Assembly: GCA_051453625.1 (NCBI GenBank)
Contig: JBOZIK010000001.1
Coordinates: 115,207,108-115,271,107 of the forward strand
Direction: 5' to 3'
DNA from: Welwitschia mirabilis
Taxonomy: Eukaryota; Gnetophyta; Gnetopsida; Welwitschiales
DNA: 64,000 nucleotides
In this document: piece after piece, positions 46,440-58,175 of the stretch
How the letters are laid out: every line of letters begins with the position of its first letter
Position numbering within the stretch: position 1 is the stretch's first letter
Made by a program: the position numbers and the translations under genes
The notes under the pieces: model-generated
The model's input: the letters and a program-made list of their open reading frames with translations, nothing else
What the model was told of the DNA's origin: nothing
The model's database searches: none

Positions 46440-47706
46440 TAATTATTACTTAACTATAGACCTTTTTAACTTGCATATAATGATGATGTCAAAATTGTGT
46501 TCTATATTTATTTCTAACTTTGTTTTTGCCACACAAATATCTTGTATCAAGTTGATGCAATGTTAACTTGTTTTATCACATACAATGGATAAGTTTTAGG
46601 ATAGCTTAANNNNNNNNNNNNNNNNNNNNNNNNNNNNNNNNNNNNNNNNNNNNNNNNNNNNNNNNNNNNNNNNNNNNNNNNNNNNNNNNNNNNNNNNNNN
46701 NNNNNNNNNNNNNNNNNNNNNNNNNNNNNNNNNNNNNNNNNNNNNNNNNNNNNNNNNNNNNNNNNNNNNNNNNNNNNNNNNNNNNNNNNNNNNNNNNNNN
46801 NNNNNNNNNNNNNNNNNNNNNNNNNNNNNNNNNNNNNNNNNNNNNNNNNNNNNNNNNNNNNNNNNNNNNNNNNNNNNNNNNNNNNNNNNNNNNNNNNNNN
46901 NNNNNNNNNNNNNNNNNNNNNNNNNNNNNNNNNNNNNNNNNNNNNNNNNNNNNNNNNNNNNNNNNNNNNNNNNNNNNNNNNNNNNNNNNNNNNNNNNNNN
47001 NNNNNNNNNNNNNNNNNNNNNNNNNNNNNNNNNNNNNNNNNNNNNNNNNNNNNNNNNNNNNNNNNNNNNNNNNNNNNNNNNNNNNNNNNNNNNNNNNNNN
47101 NNNNNNNNNNNNNNNNNNNNNNNNNNNNNNNNNNNNNNNNNNNNNNNNNNNNNNNNNNNNNNNNNNNNNNNNNNNNNNNNNNNNNNNNNNNNNNNNNNNN
47201 NNNNNNNNNNNNNNNNNNNNNNNNNNNNNNNNNNNNNNNNNNNNNNNNNNNNNNNNNNNNNNNNNNNNNNNNNNNNNNNNNNNNNNNNNNNNNNNNNNNN
47301 NNNNNNNNNNNNNNNNNNNNNNNNNNNNNNNNNNNNNNNNNNNNNNNNNNNNNNNNNNNNNNNNNNNNNNNNNNNNNNNNNNNNNNNNNNNNNNNNNNNN
47401 NNNNNNNNNNNNNNNNNNNNNNNNNNNNNNNNNNNNNNNNNNNNNNNNNNNNNNNNNNNNNNNNNNNNNNNNNNNNNNNNNNNNNNNNNNNNNNNNNNNN
47501 NNNNNNNNNNNNNNNNNNNNNNNNNNNNNNNNNNNNNNATCACTTCACTATAGACCCTTTTGGTTTGCATATAATAACGATGTCAAAATTATGTCCTTTA
47601 TTTATTTATAACTTTATTTTTATCACACAAAATTATCTTATATAAAGTTAATCGGATGTTAAATTATTTTATCATGTACAATGGATAAGTTTTAGGATAT
47701 TGCATA
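46440..47706 (+). repeat. Imperfect direct repeat flanking the 929 N gap
   Basis: 46440-46609 and 47539-47706 share AACTATAGACC/CACTATAGACC, TTGCATATAATNA, GATGTCAAAATT and ACAATGGATAAGTTTTAGGA, with roughly 85% identity. The copies straddle the gap, so this is either a true internal repeat or two overlapping but divergent contig ends. Confidence 0.65.
46610..47538. other. Assembly gap of 929 N
   Basis: All N. Confidence 1.
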
Positions 47707-49634
47707 ATCAATATAATAGAAAGTTCCATATTTTATTAATGGCATTCTAACTTAATATCTAGCCACCCTCCAGACGTGAGTTGGTTCTACTTCTGGTTCT
47801 AAACTATACAAACATAATTGGACTCAACTTCATAGGCTTAGACTTCACCTCGATATACCCTTAATACAGGTGATAGGTAGTACATGAGGTGGATGCATGC
47901 TTGCAAGTGACCCCCACTTTTTTAAAGTATCGCAGAATGGTGCAACATGATCCTTTGATACCAAGGACTTGAGATATTAAGTCGGAGTAAGTCCATGCAT
48001 GGGTAGGAAAGGACAGTAGTGATCAAATTCACTTTTAGAAGTGTTTGAAAATAAAAGTACAATGCAGTCCACCTTAGTAATGAAATATAAGTATGGGGAT
48101 GAATAAGTATTAAGATTATCTTAGTTCAATTGAATGAATACATCATACAAATACAAGAATACAATATGTTAATGTTTAGTGGATTGTTTACCTAATAAAA
48201 ATAATTCTAATCATCATTGGGTTCATTTTAAAGAAATAATCATATAAAAGAAAAATATAATGTACAAGCATCTTTTTGGTTTTTTATAAAAGAAAATGAT
48301 ACATTTTTTAATGTTTAGTAATGAAAATAAATGAAAGGAAACATCTCTTTATTTTTCTCCATTATAGTAATTCTTTCAAATAAGACACATTTATACATGC
48401 AAGTTCTATCATAAAACATGCTTTACTTATGAAACTAAGCCAACTTGAAAATCTCCTTCGTCATTGCTAGGTGTCTACACAAAAATATAGATAGTAAAAT
48501 ATATGTATATATTATTAAAAAAATTAATAAAGCTAATTAATTAAACAATACATCTCTAGGATCATTAAGTAGACATCCCTAATGTTTATGCATGAAAGAA
48601 AAGAATAAGATCCTAAATTTTAATAAAAAGTATATAAAAATGGTATAAAAATAAACATAACTTAACTATAAATCATAAATAATATTTAAATAATTTGGTA
48701 CTTTAATTAGATAATTTCTATAATTATTAAAATTAATTAAAAATTTTCTTACTTATTAGAAGACATTAAAATAAAAAATTTATAATTAATTATTTAAAAT
48801 CGTAAAAATAAAATAAACTTAATTTCCTTAAATTATACTCATTATACTATTCATAAAAACTAATTTTAATAAGTTTTACATGTTTTAGAGGCTCAACTTT
48901 TAACTATAATCCTACCTAAGTTTTAGAATTACCAAACTAATACCCTTTACTAAAATGGTTACAACGTTTAATCTACTTGGATTGATTCAATTATTAAATA
49001 CTTTTTGGAAATCTTATTCAATTATCTATAATGTCGACTACTCCATTTTTACTCAAAACACTCTAAAAATTCTGAAAAATAAAATATTTTACTTGCTACG
49101 TTTTACTTATAAATTTTAAGATATCTTTATAAAATAAATTTTAAAATTATTATAGCCCTAAAAAATTTATGGTTTTAAGACTTTTAACTTCCTAACATAA
49201 TTTAAGATATACAAAAAAATTTCATAAAATTTCACTTAGTATTAAATAAGTTATAACTTTCTTAAATTGCTTGACTTAAAAAGAATAAATGGTAAACTTT
49301 AACTAAACTAAGCACAAGAGAAATCATATTAATTTACAGAAATAAAATCAATTAATGACTATGAATTTATATTATAAATAAATAAAAATAATTAGAACTA
49401 CTATAAACTTATAATAAATAATACATCAATACCATAAGCCTTAGGATTTTTCTGAGAAGGAGTGCTTAGCCTAAATAGATTCTTGAGGATGAGATTTATT
49501 CACCTAATAAGACTCTAACGCGAATATGATGTAAAATTCATTTAAGCAATAATAAAATGAAACATTAAATGGGTATCCAAAATCATAGTAAACCCCTTGT
49601 TACTTTTCCAAAATATCCATTAAACACATAGAAG
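47707..49634. other. Interior of the 46291-52136 insertion, no gene recognised
   Basis: 47745-48060 is less AT-rich (CCACCCTCCAGACGTGAG, GTGACCCCCAC). The minus strand at 47966-47954 reads TGGTATCAAAG-like sequence, a weak tRNA-Met primer-binding-site candidate. The rest is AT-rich and non-coding. Confidence 0.4.
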
Positions 49635-49827
49635 CTAAGCATGTTAAGAGGTCCCTCAACTTTCTTCCTTATCTTAGTATATGCCAATAGGAGGGAAGAA
49701 AATATATTTATAACCATTGATGAATCCATTAACTAAGCATGTGAAGAGATCCCTCAAATCTCTCCCTTATCTTAGTATCAGCCAATGGGAGGGAAAAATG
49801 CAAATCATATGCATAGGCCTAATGCAA
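49635..49827 (+). repeat. 98 bp tandem repeat, two copies
   Basis: CTAAGCATGTTAAGAGGTCC starts at 49635 and CTAAGCATGTGAAGAGATCC at 49733. Both run through CCTTATCTTAGTAT and CCAATNGGAGGGAA. The array runs into the following gap and may have more copies. Confidence 0.75.
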
Positions 49828-50804
49828 NNNNNNNNNNNNNNNNNNNNNNNNNNNNNNNNNNNNNNNNNNNNNNNNNNNNNNNNNNNNNNNNNNNNNNNNN
49901 NNNNNNNNNNNNNNNNNNNNNNNNNNNNNNNNNNNNNNNNNNNNNNNNNNNNNNNNNNNNNNNNNNNNNNNNNNNNNNNNNNNNNNNNNNNNNNNNNNNN
50001 NNNNNNNNNNNNNNNNNNNNNNNNNNNNNNNNNNNNNNNNNNNNNNNNNNNNNNNNNNNNNNNNNNNNNNNNNNNNNNNNNNNNNNNNNNNNNNNNNNNN
50101 NNNNNNNNNNNNNNNNNNNNNNNNNNNNNNNNNNNNNNNNNNNNNNNNNNNNNNNNNNNNNNNNNNNNNNNNNNNNNNNNNNNNNNNNNNNNNNNNNNNN
50201 NNNNNNNNNNNNNNNNNNNNNNNNNNNNNNNNNNNNNNNNNNNNNNNNNNNNNNNNNNNNNNNNNNNNNNNNNNNNNNNNNNNNNNNNNNNNNNNNNNNN
50301 NNNNNNNNNNNNNNNNNNNNNNNNNNNNNNNNNNNNNNNNNNNNNNNNNNNNNNNNNNNNNNNNNNNNNNNNNNNNNNNNNNNNNNNNNNNNNNNNNNNN
50401 NNNNNNNNNNNNNNNNNNNNNNNNNNNNNNNNNNNNNNNNNNNNNNNNNNNNNNNNNNNNNNNNNNNNNNNNNNNNNNNNNNNNNNNNNNNNNNNNNNNN
50501 NNNNNNNNNNNNNNNNNNNNNNNNNNNNNNNNNNNNNNNNNNNNNNNNNNNNNNNNNNNNNNNNNNNNNNNNNNNNNNNNNNNNNNNNNNNNNNNNNNNN
50601 NNNNNNNNNNNNNNNNNNNNNNNNNNNNNNNNNNNNNNNNNNNNNNNNNNNNNNNNNNNNNNNNNNNNNNNNNNNNNNNNNNNNNNNNNNNNNNNNNNNN
50701 NNNNNNNNNNNNNNNNNNNNNNNNNNNNNNNNNNNNNNNNNNNNNNNNNNNNNNNNNNNNNNNNNNNNNNNNNNNNNNNNNNNNNNNNNNNNNNNNNNNN
50801 NNNN
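49828..50804. other. Assembly gap of 977 N
   Basis: All N. It follows a tandem repeat, a common cause of assembly failure. Confidence 1.
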
Positions 50805-50876
50805 AGAAAGATTGAGAAGAAAATTTGGTAGCATAAACTTACTTCAAGAATACTAGTTTGAGAAGAAGGGAGAGGG

Positions 50877-50888
50877 CTCTATTTATAG
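50877..50888 (-). promoter_or_regulatory. TATA box of the minus-strand LTR promoter
   Basis: The minus strand reads CTATAAATAGAG followed by CCCTCTCCCTTC, the classic arrangement of a plant RNA polymerase II core promoter with a pyrimidine-rich start region. It lies 1.25 kb inside the right end, as expected for an LTR promoter. Confidence 0.55.
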
Positions 50889-52136
50889 ATATATGGTATA
50901 CCAAAGGTTCTTGATATAATTAGCTAAATAGATCTACATTATTTTATACACAAGATAAAAAATCTCTTTTATTTGATAAGATTGATCAATAACAAGTTAA
51001 ATGGACTTATGTGTAAGTGACATTGACATGTAAGTTAATGATAAGATTGATCAAGGAAAAGTTGGATAGACTTTATGTAAAAGTGATTTTAATATGTGAA
51101 TGACAATGATAAAATTAATTAATGACAAGTTGGATGAGCTTATGTAGAAGTGACATTGATAAGATTAATTAATGAGAAGTTGTAAGATCTTCTATAAGAG
51201 GTGAAAGTGATGTATGAATGACAAAAGGGATCTTATTTATGACTCATGCACCTAATTTGGATGAGTAATCTTCTTGCTTAAATTAACAAGATTAATCACA
51301 TGCATCATTTTTTCATACTAGTTCCTTCTTAATCCTTCATAGGCTCATAATTAATCCAAAGCATATTTACAATGCATTGGAATAACAAATGCATTAATTC
51401 CAAAATTTTTATGTGACACAATAAGAAAAATAATATTTTATGCATAAAGTACTTCCACAAACATCAATAAGAATAAAAGTCATGATATAATAAATCCTAC
51501 TTATTTATTCTTTTTGATTTATGAATAAGAGTGCATGTCCTTATTCACATATTTACACTCTTTATGATCCATCATATCAACAACATAAATCACAAGAAAG
51601 GAATTCCATAATTGAATTTAAGAAAAATATCATAATGGGTTGTAAGAAAATGTCATAATTAAATGTGAGAAATGTCATAGTTGAACATAGTACTCTTAAT
51701 TATTATTATTTATTTTTTACCAAGTAATTTTTCTTTCAAAACTTGAATAAGACACATGAATAAATAATTAGAATAAATATGTCACATGCCATTTTTTTGG
51801 AGATATTATTTTACATCTTCTTGTAGATTTATCGATTTGACTATTTAACCATGAAAATGATTTACCTAATCATAAATAGGTTTATTTAGTATTAAAATTC
51901 TTATAATTATTATTATAACTTAAAATAGAAAAATTTCCCAAAACTAAGATTAAATAATTAAGTAGCCATATAAGTATCTATAATGTTTGACAAATAATAC
52001 ATTATTGATTGTAGGGATACACATAGATTCTTACTATAAAAAAAGGATTTTCATTAAAAATAATATCATAATGTATTACATTGTTTAGAAACTCTTGTAA
52101 TCATTAATTAAAGTTTACAAAATGGGGGTTATAACA
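50889..52136 (-). repeat. Probable U3 of the right-hand LTR
   Basis: Starts (minus strand) TGTTATAACCCCCATTTTGT at 52136 and runs to the TATA box. It holds a local repeat of the AAGTTGGATGAGCTTATGTA/AAGTTGGATAGACTTTATGT kind between 50990 and 51190 (about four copies of roughly 65 bp), often seen as U3 subrepeats. The matching left-hand LTR start is not visible and may be in the gap. Confidence 0.4.
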
Positions 52137-54359
52137 TAATATGTGAATCCTTATAAACCTTTAAATAACCATTACAGAGCAGTATCGAGAGATATTAAAT
52201 AGATAAAAAAAGTACTAATTAATTAAAATAAGTAAGCATTATTAGATAAGTTTTATTTAAGTTTTTAAAATTACCCTAGGAAATCCCCTAACCTACTAAT
52301 ATAAGATAAGCAAATGAAACAATTCCTTTCTAATGCCATCACCTAGCTAACCTAGGATCTCTAATAACAACTAGTACTAGAGAGGAAGGCAACCACTATG
52401 GAAAAATTCTTCGAAGTGAGGATGAAATTAGGATTATGTTCTTTCACTTGATGAAATAAATCATAATTTTTTGAGCATGAAATACTTATAAAGACATGTG
52501 TGCCTAAGAGATTAAAATTCTAGGGTAAAAATCTAATGAAAAAAATGTATTTCTTTTTAGAAAGATAAATTAACAAGATAGGTCTTATAGTCTCAACTAT
52601 ATAAAGGTGCTAATAAGATCATTTATTTATAGGTGCTAAAATAACTCTTTGGATATAAACATCAGACCTTGTTTTAAAAAACCGTACAAACCTAAATTAA
52701 AATGTCCTAAGCAACTTAATAAATCATTGATGTAATTTTGTTGATAACCATGTGAAATATTGGAAAATCCTTTCTAACTCTTAATAGGATAAAAGAAAAA
52801 AACATTAACATGAAGAATAATAAACATGTGTAGAAGCAAGAAAAAGTTTACAACTAAATATTTACATGTTGAAGTAAAATATTTACTTTTTCATTTATTT
52901 AGCTTCTCTTGAACCTTTTTAATAACTTAATTTTAAAGAGTAAATGTGCAAACATAAAAATTAAAAGGAATGTCTAAAATCTTAAGAGCTTTCACTTCCT
53001 ATACTTTATGATGAGCCTCTTTTGGTAGATGTGAGTAACTATCTTTATAAATCTAAATTTAAGACGTAGACCAATTAATAAAAAATTCTAATAAGGACTA
53101 GTTTTAATTAATTTGGTAAAGAAGCTAAGGATACCTGCTATGGAATTCTTCCTAAGGAAAATAAAATCATGTACAAAATGTATATATATAAGTTTGTTGT
53201 TAATTGTAATAAGAATAATGTTGAGAATAAAATAAGCAATAGCACGAGCAAGACTTTTTCAAAATGAAATTTTATTTCTCCATCTCTTATTATACTAAGG
53301 ATATTCCTTTTAAAGATAAGTAAACTATTAAGATTTTACTATGATTTACAACTGATCCTAGGTATATGACCATGATTCACATTACAAGTCTTATCAATTT
53401 CCTCCTTAATGTGAAAATATACGATTTTCTATGTGAAAAGTAAAATGATTTAATAAAAACCTTGATAATATGACCTACAGTAAAGCCTCCATTTAGAATT
53501 TATTATGAGGAAAAAATACTTCATTAAATAAGAATTAAATTTACTACTATACATTCCATAGTAAATAGGACTATCAAGTGCATTACACATCCCATAGTTC
53601 TTAGATAAAAAATGTACTACATATTCCATAATACTAGTCCAAAATTGTACTATACATCTTATAGTATTAGGATTCAAGAGAAACTTAGAATAGAGACTCA
53701 AAAGTCAAATCAAGTTTATAATTTACAATAGAAAAAATGAATTTAAATTAACTTCTTATTAATTTAATTTTGGATTAGAAATGCTAAAACGTCTATTAAC
53801 CAAGTATCTTTATTTATGTACCAGTTATTAGTTCTATAGTTAGATGGTGTATTAGTGCAATGACTTCATATTATATAAGTTTCTTAATTTTGTGGATTAG
53901 CTCCCTTGTATCATTCTCTACAAATTCATAGTATTCTTCTTTCATGACTTGAGTCCAATGATTTTATAGAATCGTGTCTTTAAAAGAAGTTGGTCTATTG
54001 TTAAAGGTCATGTGAAGCTCATCATCATTATTAGATGAGATGTATGTGACTCATGTATAGTTTTATCCTTCTCATCATTATAAGCATCTTGAAGAGTAGA
54101 TTATAACCAAGTACTTTAATGTCTTCTTTAGTTAATATCAACTTCTTTAGTTAGAGAATATGTTGAATTGCTATTAGAACTATGATTAAGCATGCTAGAA
54201 GCATTAAATTACTCTATTCCTATAGGTTAAAAATTAGACATGCTAATATGCAAAACTAAATCATTAATAGTAGCCACATCCTCTCTCTACTATAGGATAT
54301 TAAGCATACAATACGATTAGTGAAGTAAAGGAAGGATAAAGCTTTGAAGGACTAATTTG

Positions 54360-55130
54360 AAAATCATTGTTCAAACTCTCTACAAATATGATATCATAAA
54401 AAATAATGATTTTATAATGGTTTGGGAGATATACTTGATAAACTTCTAATTAATTGGATATTTTAAAATATGCTAATATGAGTATTTGCCTTAAATTTAT
54501 CACACTCTTTACTTAGGATATGGATTTAGCACATACAATTAAAATATGAAAATGATTTAACTTCAAGTTGTATCTATACCACTTTTCAACTAGAGATATT
54601 CTATTTTCAATATATTGACCAATATGATTATTGAGATTTACTACTATATTTATTGCTTCACCTTAAAGACAGGTCTTACAATCACCGAAATACATCATGA
54701 AATTTGTCATATCCATAATGGTATAATTAAATCACTTGGCAATGTCCTTTTTTTGCAGTGTCCCTATGAAAGTCTTTAAATGTCGAATCCATTTGGAAGG
54801 GAAACTATCCTTGAACTCAGAAGACATGTACTTGCCATTATTATTTAAATAGAAAATTTTAATTTTTTAGTTATCTTGCTTTTCTACTTTAAATTTAAAA
54901 TTCTTGAAAATATCTAAAGTTCAGGATCTAAAGTTGATAAATATACTTAATCCATTTAAGAATAGTCAATAATAAAGAACATGAAATGACAAGATTTATG
55001 GAGAGTGGAAACTGACATAGGTTCATATAGATCACTGTGAATAAGTAAAAACTTTTAATTGACATGTTACTTGTTTGAGAAAAAGCATTATTTAATTTAT
55101 TTACTCATAATACATGCTTTACATTAAGAA
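54360..55130 (-). pseudogene. Ty1/copia integrase remnant, unit 2
   Basis: The minus strand includes IKIFYLNNNGKYMSSEFKD (family: RSDNGGEY..KEF), TIMDMTNFMMYFG and GEAINIVVNLNNHIG, in the same order as the unit 1 copy. The catalytic Asp in D-N-G-G-E is Asn here while unit 1 keeps Asp, so the two copies have decayed independently. Confidence 0.75.
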
Positions 55131-57844
55131 AAATCCTATGAAATGGACCAAATAAGCTAGTGGTCATTTTCATGCATTACACTTATGTCCTAGTCAAATA
55201 TTCCATAGTAGCAAGGGAGAAAGCTCATTTTGTAAAACTATACAAGGAATATTTAACATTCTAATACAACCTTGAATATGAGTAATATTTACATTATGGA
55301 TCCTTTCATACCTAGGTATTAATTACCATTATAAATATTAATTGAGTGCTTCACCATAGAAATAGGGTAATTTTCTCATCACGGAGTTAAAATTAATAGA
55401 ATATATAATGTCAAATAAGGAATATACAGAACATATAAAATAGTCTGTGGAGAGAGTGATGTTAATTCAAGAATAATTGAATGATAACCTTAAATAGAAA
55501 TTGGTATTTTATCTACCAAATAAACATGACTTGGTCCTTTAATAAAGCCATTAAAATAATTACGTTGATAAATCATGTGATAAGTTACAACTATATTAAA
55601 AATCTATNNNNNNNNNNNNNNNNNNNNNNNNNNNNNNNNNNNNNNNNNNNNNNNNNNNNNNNNNNNNNNNNNNNNNNNNNNNNNNNNNNNNNNNNNNNNN
55701 NNNNNNNGTCATCATGAGGTACATGATCTATTATACTAAAAAGTCTTTAAAGGCTACATTAAACTCAAAATAATAGCATCATTAAAGAAATTAGATATTT
55801 TAGTGATTACATTTCCCTTATGTGTAGGTCTTATCTTATCCCAAGGAATCCTATATAAGTTAATAATATGATCTTATCTTTTATTTTGTGATTAATAATA
55901 CTTATTCTTCTTAGAAATGGCAGTATTCTAAATTTATTTCTTTTTATAAGTTTAATATCACTTCTTGTTTTGTTATTTTTATAAAGCCTTATTTTATCAT
56001 GATGCATTTATTATTACAAATGAAATTTACTAGTAGACTATTTATTTTAATGAGGAGAATCATGAGAATAAGAAACTTTAAATATGACATCAAATAAAGA
56101 AGATCCTAGGACATTAAAATGAGCATTACCAAAAATGAAATTCTTACTGAGCATATTAAAGGTTATATTATTCAATTTCTTAATGTCATGTAGTGACATA
56201 ATATAGCTACACAAAGAGGAATCATATTATTTTTATGAGCCAATCTCTATTGCCTTTTCATTGATGTATTACATCTTCATAATCAATTATATCATCTTGC
56301 CCTTCACATAATGTAAATTCTCATGCAAGTTATGAGATTAAGAATCTCTAGATCATTCTTTAAGTACAATGAATTTGGCAAGGTACAAAAGTTGATATAG
56401 CATTTTTTGGTCCTTTTAATCAAATTCTTATGTTAATAAGTAATAGATTTCCATATAATATCTATTAATTTGATGTTAGTATCTTGTTAAGTGGATTCTC
56501 TAATTTGATCCTAAAGAGGTATATGATCATGTGGCAAAATAATCCTTCTCATAACCATAAATATACATGGTTAATATAAAATTCCCATGCTAAGTCTTAC
56601 ATGATTGATAATCTTAAAGAGTGATCTTGATGTCGATCATGATCTCAGTGATGAGTACAAGTGTGAATAACACTAATAACCATTGAAACTTATCCTTTGG
56701 AGATGATAAAGAAGATGCTATGGTGTAAAAAGGATGAGAACCAAAAGAGAGTTAACTAGCTAGGAGGTAAATTCATGAATCAAAGGACCATGCTCACATC
56801 CATCATACAAAGAAATCTTGTTAAACTATAAAAAAAGATTAAAGAAAAAGAGACGATATAGTCACAAAAAAAGGAATATTGCTTTCATCCACAATTTCAA
56901 GTGATCTATTTAATCTACAATGCAACTAAAGTAAAGAGATAAAGGATTACATCAAAGAGGTATAGTTATAATAAAATTAAATCAAGCCTAAAACTCAAGT
57001 GATCTATTCAAAATAGAAAGTATAATAACTAAGAAATCCCTTCTAATAAGAGAAAGCCCATTTGCATAAGAATGAAAAGAGAGATACTTTATTAAAATTT
57101 CTATATGTGAGCAAGTTAACTTTTAATGAAGGGATCTATATTGAGTATTAAATAATGAAAATGTTAAAAGTGATCAATTTTAAATTCTACTTCCAAATCT
57201 AATTAGTGATCATAACCTTTTCAAGGTTGGTACCATTATCTCTAAAGGAAGTAAAAAGTCAAAGTATAAGTCATGTCAATGGGTCTTTTAAGTTGTTGGT
57301 AAATTTACCTCATCTATATACCCCTCTTAAGGGAAATTATCATGCAATTCTGATGACCTACTTAGACTTAGTAAATTTTAAAATTTTATTTAACCTACAT
57401 TCCTTGTTGATGAAATCTAAGTGAATATTATCACTCTGCCTTCGTTCTTCATCCAATATATCTTAACTAATAAGGTTTACATGGGAATCTGACCTAAAGG
57501 TTCTAAAGAGATTTCTATTTAAGAGAGACATAACTCTCTATATGATCTAGACTTCATAATTATGATAGTTAAGACTACACAATAAGCTTAAAAATAGTGT
57601 AAAGCCCAACATGGATCTTTAGCTAGGTAAATCTTCATGTGTCCACTACCAATAAAACTATATTATAAGTAACATCATTAAGTGTTTATGGAAAAAAGTA
57701 ATTTTTGTTTTTAAAGTATTAAACACAATTAAATTTAAAATTACTAAGTGCATGAGAAAAGAAAAGAAAAACAAGAAAAAGGCATAACAAAAAACATAAG
57801 AAAGAAATAAAAGATATAGAATTTGATATAGTTAAGTTAAGTGG

Positions 57845-58175
57845 ATCTTACTCAATATTCTTACTCAACTTGATCTATCTAAATTCCAAGGAAAACTAAG
57901 TGAAATAAAATCAAGTCAAGTAATCTTTCTCCACATCCCAACTTAACTTGATAAGATATTTTACTCATAAAACTTAAAAATGCTAAAATCTCAAGGGGAA
58001 AAAAACTTTAAAAAATAGGAGCATAATAACAAAGGAAAGAATGTAAAAGAATTAAATCAATGGATCTTTCTCAACATCCCAATGTGATTTGATAGCAAAA
58101 GCTGAGTATTTAGTTTAAAAAAAATCCAAAAACTTGAAAAAGAGTGAAAAATATTCAAAAATTAAAGAAATGCAC
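57845..58175 (+). repeat. Three-copy imperfect tandem repeat, unit 2
   Basis: Counterpart of 36425-36800, with copies around CAACTTGATCTATCTAAAT, CACATCCCAACTTAACTTGA and CAACATCCCAATGTGATTTG. Confidence 0.5.

Larger units (their letters stand above)
46291..52136 (-). mobile_element. LTR-type insertion private to unit 2, probably non-autonomous
   Basis: Exactly this interval is missing from unit 1, where the sequence runs on uninterrupted near 30855. The ends are TGTAATACCC and GGGTTATAACA, i.e. TG...CA with inverted terminal bases, and the flanks TAATC (46286-46290) and TAATA (52137-52141) look like a 5 bp target duplication. The minus strand carries a strong TATA box at 50888-50877, so the element probably reads right to left. 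No gag or pol was recognised, but 1906 N in two gaps could hide parts. It resembles plant LARD-type or Tekay-like elements. Confidence 0.6.

Noticed and set aside
46596-50856. Frames of several hundred codons, almost wholly undetermined
   Set aside because: They exist only because runs of N contain no stop codons. Only a few real codons lie at each end.
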